NCBI GenBank assembly: GCA_022732315.1
Contig: JAIJUV010000014.1
Span: 1 to 27,942, forward strand
DNA: 27,942 nucleotides
Direction of reading: 5' to 3'
Source of the DNA: Prevotella sp.
GTDB lineage: Bacteria > Bacteroidota > Bacteroidia > Bacteroidales > Bacteroidaceae
Shown here: one piece after another, positions 21,895 to 27,942 of the stretch
Layout: every line of letters starts with the position of its first letter
Position numbering within the stretch: position 1 is the first letter of the stretch
The notes under the pieces: generated by a model
Seen by the model: the letters and a program-made list of their open reading frames with translations, nothing else
Databases searched by the model: none
Told to the model about the DNA's origin: nothing
Made by a program: the position numbers and the translations under genes

Positions 21895-23082
21895 ATGAGT
21901 AACGCAAAGAACCTCTTTATGGGAGTTGGTTTCGCGGCAATCGCTACCCTCTCAGCTTGTTCTTCAAGCAGCAATGCTAGTCTTACACAGTCAGGCTTAA
22001 ATCCAGCAGACTTCGATTCTACTGTTTTGGGCAAGAAGACTGAGTTAGTAACCCTCAAGAATGCCAGTGGCATGGAAGTGTGCCTCACCAACTATGGTGG
22101 CCGTGTAGTTTCCATATCAGTTTCTGACAAGGATGGCAAACCTACAGATGTAGTATTGGGTTATGATAACATCCATCAGTATGCAGATACGCTCAACTCT
22201 CCATCTGATTACGGATCTTCAGTAGGTCGTTACGCCAACCGTATCAAGGATTCAAAGTTGACTCTTGCTGGCAAGACTTACAATCTGAAGCCAAACGATA
22301 ATGGCAACTGCCTCCATGGCGGTGGTGCTACCGGTTGGTTGAATCAGGTTTATGATGTTACAGAGAAGAATGACTCTTCAGTAACATTCACCATCCACGC
22401 AAAGGATGGCGAGAATGGTTTCCCTGGCAATGTGACAGCTACGGCGAAATATACAGTGAAGAGCGACAACACACTCGATATTGAGTTTGGCGCAACAACA
22501 GATAAGGAGACCGTGGTTAACATGACCAACCACAGTTACTTCAATCTGAATGGCGACCCATCTAAGGAAGGTTTCGACCAGGTGATGTACATCAATGCAG
22601 ATAAGTTCACACCAGCTGATAGCCTGTACATTCCAACAGGTGAAATCAAGAGCGTAGAGGGAACTCCAATGGATTTCCGCACTCCTACAGAGATTGGCAA
22701 GAAGGTGGATTACAGCTTCGACCAGATCAAGAACGCTACTGGTTACGACCACAACTGGTGTCTGAACACCTATAAGGATGGCAAGGGCGATGACAAGACA
22801 GTATGCGCTAGCCTCTATTCTCCAAAGAGCGGCATCCTGCTCGAGGTATTCACCAACGAGCCAGGTATTCAGGTTTACACTGGTAACTTCCAGGGCACAG
22901 GCATTGCCTGCAAGCATGGCATCAAGTATCCAAAGCACGTAAGCGTATGCTTCGAGAGCCAGAAGTATCCTGATTCTCCTACCAAGATTGCCCAGGGCGT
23001 AAAGGGATGGACTGATGCAACCTTGAAGCCAGGAGAGAAGTACTACTCTCACCTCGCTTACAAGTTCAGCGTTAAGAAGTAA
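21895..23082 (+). CDS. galM: Aldose 1-epimerase, lipoprotein type
   Basis: A second mutarotase of 395 residues with a lipoprotein signal: MSNAKNLFMGVGFAAIATLS, then AC with the lipid Cys at 22, followed by SSSS. So the enzyme works in the periplasm or on the outer membrane. The catalytic domain has the family blocks GGRVVSISVSDKDG, SVGRYANRIKDSKL, CLHGGGATGWLNQVYD, NMTNHSYFNL (His) and VCFESQKYPDSPTK (Glu). It differs from the cytosolic copy at 17768 in sequence and location. It may equilibrate anomers before uptake by the downstream symporter at 23146, 63 bp away. No SusC/SusD pair is near. Confidence 0.92.
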   Translation: MSNAKNLFMGVGFAAIATLSACSSSSNASLTQSGLNPADFDSTVLGKKTELVTLKNASGMEVCLTNYGGRVVSISVSDKDGKPTDVVLGYDNIHQYADTLNSPSDYGSSVGRYANRIKDSKLTLAGKTYNLKPNDNGNCLHGGGATGWLNQVYDVTEKNDSSVTFTIHAKDGENGFPGNVTATAKYTVKSDNTLDIEFGATTDKETVVNMTNHSYFNLNGDPSKEGFDQVMYINADKFTPADSLYIPTGEIKSVEGTPMDFRTPTEIGKKVDYSFDQIKNATGYDHNWCLNTYKDGKGDDKTVCASLYSPKSGILLEVFTNEPGIQVYTGNFQGTGIACKHGIKYPKHVSVCFESQKYPDSPTKIAQGVKGWTDATLKPGEKYYSHLAYKFSVKK

Positions 23083-23145
23083 GGAAGGCATCCAATAAAA
23101 GAAAGAATAAACAAATAATAAATAAAAAACAATCTTATAGTAATT

Positions 23146-24870
23146 ATGAATTGGAATTCAACAGAATTCGTATGGCTTGATTGGACAGTGCTCGCCATTG
23201 GTGTAATCGGCGTGATTTGGGCTGTCTGGCATGCGATCGTGAAAGACAGAAAGGCTCAACAAGGTGAAGACTCTTCTGCTTACCTCTTCGGTAAGGGTGA
23301 GCCATGGTATGTAATCGGTATGGCTATCTTCGCAGCCAACATCGGTTCTGAGCACCTCGTGGGTCTTGCCGGTACAGGTGCCAAGAGTGGTGTAGGTATG
23401 GCTCACTGGGAGATGCAGGGTTGGATGATCCTCATCCTCGGTTGGTTGTTCGTACCATTCTATCAGTTGCTCATTAACAAGATGGGTAAGATCATCACCA
23501 TGCCAGACTTCCTGAAGTTCCGCTACACTCAGCGTACAGGTTCATGGCTCTCTATCATCACACTCGTTGCTTACATTCTCACCAAGGTGAGCGTTACCGC
23601 ACTTACTGGTGGTATTTTCTTCGAGTATCTCTGGGGCTTGAACTTCTGGGTAGGTGCTATCGGCTTGATCATCCTCACCACCATCTTCACCGTATTCGGC
23701 GGTATGAAGGGTGTAATGACCTTGTCAACCATCCAGACTCCTATCCTCGTCATCGGTTCATTCCTCGTGCTCTTCCTCGGTCTCTCTACCCTCGGTGGTG
23801 GCAGCATCTCTGCAGGTTGGGCTGATATGATGGACTACTGCGGCAAGTTGAACAACGGCTATGGTACAACTCACATGTTCCACTGGGAGGCAGGTGACTC
23901 TATGTATCAGGAGTATCCTGGTTTCGTAGTATTCATTGGTGCAACCATCATCGGTTTCTGGTACTGGTGTACAGACCAGCACATCGTTCAGCGTGTATTG
24001 GGTCAGGTTCCTGGCGAGAGCAACGTAGAGGTTATGAAGCGTGCCCGCCGCGGTACTATCGCAGCCGGTTTCTTCAAGGTTCTCCCTTGCTTCATGTTCC
24101 TCATTCCAGGTATGATTGCTGCAGCCTTGGCTCAGAAGGGCGCTATCCAGATGAACGAGACTGACGCTGCCTTCGCCATCATGGTAAAGACCGTACTTCC
24201 TGCTGGTATCAAGGGTATCGTAACCATCGGTTTCATCTGCGCACTCGTTGCTTCATTGGCAGCATTCTTCAACAGCTGTGCTACTCTCTTCACCGAGGAC
24301 TTCTATAAGCCATTGAAGAAGGGAATGTCTGAGGCTCACTACGTACTCGTTGGTCGTATCGCTACCGTAGTAGTTGTCATCCTCGGTTTCGCATGGTTAC
24401 CAATCATGATGAAGATGGATACATTATATAACTATCTCCAGGGAATCCAGTCACTTCTGGCTCCAGCCATGGTAGCCGTATTTGCAATGGGTATCTTCTT
24501 CAAGAAGATTACTCCAAAGTCAGGTGAATACACCATGATTACAGGTTTCCTCATCGGTATGCTCCGCCTCGTTACCAACGTCATCACAGATACAGGCAAG
24601 GCAACAATGGATGGTGCATTCTGGGATTACACCGCATGGTTCTGGCAGACCAACTGGCTCGTATTCGAGTGCTGGTTGCTCGTCTTCCTCATTATCTTCA
24701 TGGTAGTAGTGAGCTGCTTCACACCAGCTCCAAGCAAGGAGCAGGTAGAGGCAATCACCTTCACTTCAGACTTCAAGAAGTCTATCCGTGAGAGCTGGGG
24801 TGCCTTCGATATCATTGGTACACTCGTAGTAATCGGTCTCTGCGCTGCATTCTACGCATACTTCTGGTAA
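23146..24870 (+). CDS. Sodium/sugar symporter (SSS family, SglT-type)
   Basis: This 574-residue protein has about 14 membrane helices and the solute:sodium symporter pattern: N-terminal helix, the GKGEPWYVIGMAIFAANIGS segment (near 48-67), QGWMILILGWLFVPFYQLLI, PDFLKFRYTQRTGSW, FWYWCTDQHIVQRVLG (sodium/sugar site region) and LVASLAAFFNSCATLFTEDF. It resembles vSGLT and Bacteroidota Na+/glucose cotransporters. Substrate could be galactose, glucose or arabinose; it sits between the lipoprotein mutarotase and the arabinose regulator, so arabinose or galactose are the best guesses. No Shine-Dalgarno is present. Confidence 0.9.
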   Translation: MNWNSTEFVWLDWTVLAIGVIGVIWAVWHAIVKDRKAQQGEDSSAYLFGKGEPWYVIGMAIFAANIGSEHLVGLAGTGAKSGVGMAHWEMQGWMILILGWLFVPFYQLLINKMGKIITMPDFLKFRYTQRTGSWLSIITLVAYILTKVSVTALTGGIFFEYLWGLNFWVGAIGLIILTTIFTVFGGMKGVMTLSTIQTPILVIGSFLVLFLGLSTLGGGSISAGWADMMDYCGKLNNGYGTTHMFHWEAGDSMYQEYPGFVVFIGATIIGFWYWCTDQHIVQRVLGQVPGESNVEVMKRARRGTIAAGFFKVLPCFMFLIPGMIAAALAQKGAIQMNETDAAFAIMVKTVLPAGIKGIVTIGFICALVASLAAFFNSCATLFTEDFYKPLKKGMSEAHYVLVGRIATVVVVILGFAWLPIMMKMDTLYNYLQGIQSLLAPAMVAVFAMGIFFKKITPKSGEYTMITGFLIGMLRLVTNVITDTGKATMDGAFWDYTAWFWQTNWLVFECWLLVFLIIFMVVVSCFTPAPSKEQVEAITFTSDFKKSIRESWGAFDIIGTLVVIGLCAAFYAYFW

Positions 24871-24890
24871 AATATAAAACAAAGCAAGGA

Positions 24891-24911
24891 GTTAGAAGTT
24901 AGGAGTTAGGA
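24891..24911. repeat. Three 7-bp tandem repeats (GTTAGRA)
   Basis: GTTAGAA, GTTAGGA and GTTAGGA stand head to tail just after the symporter gene. A simple repeat of this sort may come from slippage; no function is assigned. Confidence 0.7.
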
Positions 24912-24922
24912 TTTTCCTTTAG

Positions 24923-24982
24923 TGTAATCTACAAATATAGTGCAATCAGAATATTGAATCATGTAATCAACATGTGGATTTG
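24923..24982 (+). promoter_or_regulatory. Candidate promoter and operator region of the araR-araD-araA unit
   Basis: TTG at 24954-24956 and TGGATTTG at 24975-24982 (18-base spacing, one mismatch) make a promoter. The spacer contains the perfect inverted repeat CATGT-N5-ACATG (24960-24974). Upstream, TGTAATCT, TGCAATCA and TGTAATCA stand at 24923, 24941 and 24962. Both are possible AraR sites. Further downstream GCTCCC (25015-25020) and GGGAGC (25052-25057) can pair in the leader. The remaining bases to 25124 show nothing. Confidence 0.5.
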
Positions 24983-25124
24983 CCTATATCCTTCCATCCT
25001 TTCTTCTACTTCTGGCTCCCAGCTTTCCAACAACACTCAAAGTTCCCTAACGGGAGCAACCTAAGGAAAACAAAATAAACAATAAATCAATTCTTAGAAT
25101 CTTAACATTCAAATCAATGCAACC

Positions 25125-25805
25125 ATGACGCAGTTTTATAACGAATACTCCAAGGTATTAGTATCCGTGGATTGTATCATCTTCGGATTCAACGGAAGTA
25201 GCCTTCAAGTACTGATAGGCAAACGAAAGATGGATCCAGGACGTGGCGAATGGTCACTCTATGGTGGCTTCGTTGGCGCAGAGGAAAACCTTGAAGATGC
25301 AGCCAACCGAGTTATCTACGAACTCACTGGAATGCAAAGTCTCTATATCAGACAGGTGGGAGCATTCGGCCGCATCGACCGTGACCCAGGAGAACGAGTT
25401 ATCTCAATCGCCTACTGTGCCCTCATCAATGTAGTAGACTACGATGATAGTCTCCGCATCGAACATGGATTGGAATGGGTAAGTCTGAACGAACTTCCAG
25501 AACTCTATTCTGACCACAGAACCATGATTCACGACGCCATCTGTCAGATTCGTCGTCGCATCAATCATGAACCGCTGAGTTTCAAGCTCCTCCCCAACCT
25601 CTTCACGCTGACACAGCTTCAACACGTGTTCGAGGCAGTAATGGGAGAAGAGATTGACAAGCGCAACTTCCGCAAGCGCGTGAAGGAAATTGACTTCATC
25701 GAGAAGACCGAACTGATTGATAAAGTCAATTCAAAACGAGGTGCCGCCCTCTATCGCTTCAACAAGAAGGCTTATGAGGAAGACCCATCGTTCAACTTGA
25801 AATAG
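25125..25805 (+). CDS. araR: Nudix-family transcription regulator of arabinose genes (AraR-like)
   Basis: This 226-residue protein has an N-terminal Nudix domain (residues about 10-145) and a C-terminal winged HTH (about 150-220, with FTLTQLQHVFEAVMGEEI and NFRKRVKEIDFIEKTELI). The Nudix box around residues 48-70 reads GGFVGAEENLEDAANRVIYE; the Glu expected after Arg is Val and the next catalytic Glu is Leu, so hydrolase activity is probably lost. NrtR-like Nudix regulators lacking catalytic residues include AraR of Bacteroides, which binds arabinose and controls the arabinose genes. The position directly before araD and araA strongly supports this. Probable repressor released by arabinose, by family analogy. 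Confidence 0.9.
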   Translation: MTQFYNEYSKVLVSVDCIIFGFNGSSLQVLIGKRKMDPGRGEWSLYGGFVGAEENLEDAANRVIYELTGMQSLYIRQVGAFGRIDRDPGERVISIAYCALINVVDYDDSLRIEHGLEWVSLNELPELYSDHRTMIHDAICQIRRRINHEPLSFKLLPNLFTLTQLQHVFEAVMGEEIDKRNFRKRVKEIDFIEKTELIDKVNSKRGAALYRFNKKAYEEDPSFNLK

Positions 25806-25859
25806 AATATAGACAGCTCTCTGAAACAGAGCACAATATAACTCTTTGAAATAGAATAT
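25797..25859 (+). repeat. 14-bp direct repeat around the araR end and araD leader
   Basis: TTGAAATAGAATAT occurs at 25797-25810 (covering the araR stop codon) and again at 25846-25859, 49 bp apart, with a small hairpin GCTCT/AGAGC (25816-25832) between. It may be a duplication or a second regulator site for araD. Confidence 0.6.
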
Positions 25860-25880
25860 TCAACTCAAACTAAATATATT

Positions 25881-26582
25881 ATGTTAGAAGAATTAAAAGA
25901 AAAAGTGTTCAAGGCAAACCTTGACCTCGTAAAGCACAACCTCGTGCTCTTTACATGGGGAAACGTGAGTGGCATCGACCGTGAGAAGGGTCTTGTTGTC
26001 ATCAAGCCATCAGGCGTTGACTATGACACCATGAAGGCTAGCGACATGGTAGTAGTTGACTTGGAAACCGGCAAGGTGGTTGAAGGCGACTTGAATCCAT
26101 CTTCAGATACCCCTACCCATCTGGTACTCTACCGTGCATTCCCTGAGCTGGGCGGTGTGGTTCATACTCACTCTACTTATGCCACAGCATGGGCTCAGGC
26201 AGGTATGGACATCCCTAACATCGGTACTACTCATGCAGATTATTTCCACGATTGCATCCCTTGCACTGACGCAATGACAGAGGATATGATGGCTGAGTAT
26301 GAATACAATACAGGTGTGGTAATCGTTGATCGCTTCAAGAAGGACAACATCAACCCAGTTCACACTCCAGGCGTATTGGTTAAGAACCACGGTCCTTTTA
26401 CATGGGGTAAAGATGCAGACCAGGCAGTTTATCACGCAGTGGTAGCTGAGCAGGTGGCTAAAATGGCGTTCATCTCTTTCAGCGTGAATCCAAACACCAC
26501 GATGAACCCATTGCTCGTAGAAAAGCACTTCAACCGTAAGCACGGTCCTAACGCTTACTACGGACAGAAGAAAAAGCACTAA
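25881..26582 (+). CDS. araD: L-ribulose-5-phosphate 4-epimerase
   Basis: AraD converts L-ribulose 5-phosphate to D-xylulose 5-phosphate, the last step of arabinose catabolism before the pentose phosphate pathway. The 233-residue product is a class II aldolase-fold protein: [20 protein letters not shown] (phosphate and metal end), [40 protein letters not shown] (metal His pair), [16 protein letters not shown] and [19 protein letters not shown] (third metal His). The length is normal. It follows araR by 75 bp and precedes araA by 79 bp. Fuculose-phosphate aldolase is less likely given the araA neighbour. Confidence 0.95.
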   Translation: MLEELKEKVFKANLDLVKHNLVLFTWGNVSGIDREKGLVVIKPSGVDYDTMKASDMVVVDLETGKVVEGDLNPSSDTPTHLVLYRAFPELGGVVHTHSTYATAWAQAGMDIPNIGTTHADYFHDCIPCTDAMTEDMMAEYEYNTGVVIVDRFKKDNINPVHTPGVLVKNHGPFTWGKDADQAVYHAVVAEQVAKMAFISFSVNPNTTMNPLLVEKHFNRKHGPNAYYGQKKKH

Positions 26583-26661
26583 TCTCTGAACGAGATGGAT
26601 GCTGACAGAAAAAAAGTAATAAAAAAAATAACAATAACAATATTTAAAACAACAAACAATC

Positions 26662-27942
26662 ATGATTAAGGCATTTGAGAATTTAGAAGTATGGTTTGTA
26701 ACTGGTGCACAGCTTCTTTACGGAGGCGAGACAGTTAAGATAGTAGATGGTCACTCAAAGGACATGGTAGATGGCCTGAACAACAGTGGCATCATCCCTA
26801 TCAAGGTGGTTTACAAAGGCACAGCTAACTCTTCTGCAGAGGTAGAGGCTGTGATGAAGGCTGCCAACAACGACGCTAAGTGCGTGGGTATCATCACATG
26901 GATGCACACCTTCTCACCAGCTAAGATGTGGATCAAGGGCTTGCAGGCACTCGAGAAGCCTCTCCTCCACTTCCATACACAGTATAACGCGGAACTCCCT
27001 TGGGATTCTATCGACATGGACTTCATGAACCTCAACCAGTCAGCTCACGGCGATATCGAGTTCGGTCACATCTGCACCCGTATGCGCATCCCTAGAAAGG
27101 TAGTTGTAGGCTACTGGAAGAGCGAAGAGGCTCAGAAGCAGATTGCTACTTGGGCTCGCGTAGCTGCCGGTGTAGCTGATGCTCACAACGTACGCTGCCT
27201 GATGTTCGGTATGAACATGAACAACGTAGCTGTAACAGATGGCGACCGCGTAGAGTTTGAGCAGCGCATGGGTTACCATGTAGATTACTACCCAGTATCT
27301 TCACTCATGGAGTACTACAAGAAAGTTACTGATGCTGAGGCAGATGCACTCGTTGAGGAGTACAAGAAGGAATACACCATCAAGATTGATGAGTCTGGCG
27401 AGGAAGTATATTGGGAGAAGGTTAAGAACGCAGCTAAGGCTGAGATCGCTCTCCGTCGTGTATTGAAAGATGAGAACGCAGTAGCGTTCACAACAAACTT
27501 CGATGACCTCGGTGATGCAGACATCGACGATCCTAACTTCTGCGGTTTCGACCAGATTCCAGGTTTGGCTTCACAGCGCTTGATGGCAGAGGGTTACGGT
27601 TTCGGTGCTGAGGGTGACTGGAAGACAGCTTGCCTCTATCGCACACTCTGGGTTATGAACCAGGGCTTGGAGAAGGGTTGCTCATTCCTCGAGGACTACA
27701 CACTGAACTTCGCTGAGGACCGCACATCTAGCCTCCAGAGCCACATGCTCGAGGTTTGCCCATTGATTGCAACAGACAAGCCAAAGCTCGAGGTTCACTT
27801 CCTCGGCATTGGTATCCGCAAGCAGCAGACAGCTCGCCTCGTATTCACATCTAAGACAGGTAAGGGTGTTAAGGCAACAGTAGTTGACCTCGGCAACCGC
27901 TTCCGTCTCATCGCAAGTGAGGTAGAGTGCATCGAGCCAAAG
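26662..27942 (+). CDS. araA: L-arabinose isomerase, C-terminus cut by window edge
   Basis: AraA converts L-arabinose to L-ribulose. The 427 residues seen start MIKAFENLEVWFVTGAQLLY and show the family blocks CVGIITWMHTFSPAKMWIKG, LLHFHTQYNAELPWD, MNLNQSAHGDIEFG and GFGAEGDWKTACLYR with catalytic Glu317, and SHMLEVCP with metal His361. The frame is open to the last base; about 50-70 residues including a further metal His are missing. It is 79 bp after araD in the same direction. A ribulokinase gene is expected next or elsewhere. Confidence 0.95.
   Translation, partial: MIKAFENLEVWFVTGAQLLYGGETVKIVDGHSKDMVDGLNNSGIIPIKVVYKGTANSSAEVEAVMKAANNDAKCVGIITWMHTFSPAKMWIKGLQALEKPLLHFHTQYNAELPWDSIDMDFMNLNQSAHGDIEFGHICTRMRIPRKVVVGYWKSEEAQKQIATWARVAAGVADAHNVRCLMFGMNMNNVAVTDGDRVEFEQRMGYHVDYYPVSSLMEYYKKVTDAEADALVEEYKKEYTIKIDESGEEVYWEKVKNAAKAEIALRRVLKDENAVAFTTNFDDLGDADIDDPNFCGFDQIPGLASQRLMAEGYGFGAEGDWKTACLYRTLWVMNQGLEKGCSFLEDYTLNFAEDRTSSLQSHMLEVCPLIATDKPKLEVHFLGIGIRKQQTARLVFTSKTGKGVKATVVDLGNRFRLIASEVECIEPK

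Noticed and set aside
25125..25805. Nudix protein considered as an active hydrolase
   Set aside because: Key Glu residues of the Nudix box are replaced and a C-terminal winged HTH is present, which fits a regulator.

Overview
The window looks like a Bacteroidota chromosome, most likely Prevotella/Segatella copri or a close relative. Supporting signs are Bacteroidota-type promoters (TTG or TTTG, 19-20 bp, TAnnTTTG), host genes without Shine-Dalgarno sequences, and a galactose/arabinose gene set arranged as in gut Bacteroidota. No database search was possible, so the taxonomy is inferred.

Positions 1 to about 9262 are the right end of a prophage. A leftward early block reads, from right to left: a small unknown protein, a Rha/KilAC antirepressor, a small HTH protein, an array of six tRNA or tRNA-like genes, an 88-aa protein behind a possible pseudoknot leader, a DUF1064 nuclease-like protein, a 31-aa membrane peptide, a 128-aa protein, a DUF4494 protein, an 87-aa protein, a RecT annealase, a long coiled-coil protein, and the N-terminal part of a RecE/DUF3799-type exonuclease cut by the window edge. 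On the right, transcribed rightward, are a CI-like repressor without a visible protease domain and a predicted surface lipoprotein. The leftward and rightward promoters face each other across about 90 bp. The prophage ends at a displaced 3' fragment of tRNA-Gly(CCC), a typical attachment-site scar. The integrase is not in the window.

Positions 9263-17646 hold housekeeping genes: tagaturonate reductase (uxaB), then on the minus strand a small membrane protein and an RluA-family pseudouridine synthase, then on the plus strand an ABC-F ATPase with a degenerate second nucleotide site, grpE, dnaJ and folC. Clear hairpin-plus-T terminators follow uxaB, the ABC-F gene and dnaJ.

Positions 17647-27942 form a sugar-use region. 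Cytosolic galM, an FHS-family sugar permease and galK make a galactose block. A second, lipoprotein-type mutarotase and a sodium/sugar symporter follow. Then come a Nudix-type AraR regulator, araD and araA (the last cut by the right edge). Together these import galactose, glucose or arabinose, equilibrate anomers, phosphorylate galactose, and convert arabinose towards xylulose 5-phosphate. Ribulokinase is not in the window.

The most interesting parts are the phage tRNA array with several structurally abnormal members, the pseudoknot-like leader that would sequester a start region, the face-to-face promoter switch with palindromes, a RecT ending in an SSB-like acidic Pro-Phe tail, and a lipoprotein gene placed directly behind the repressor.
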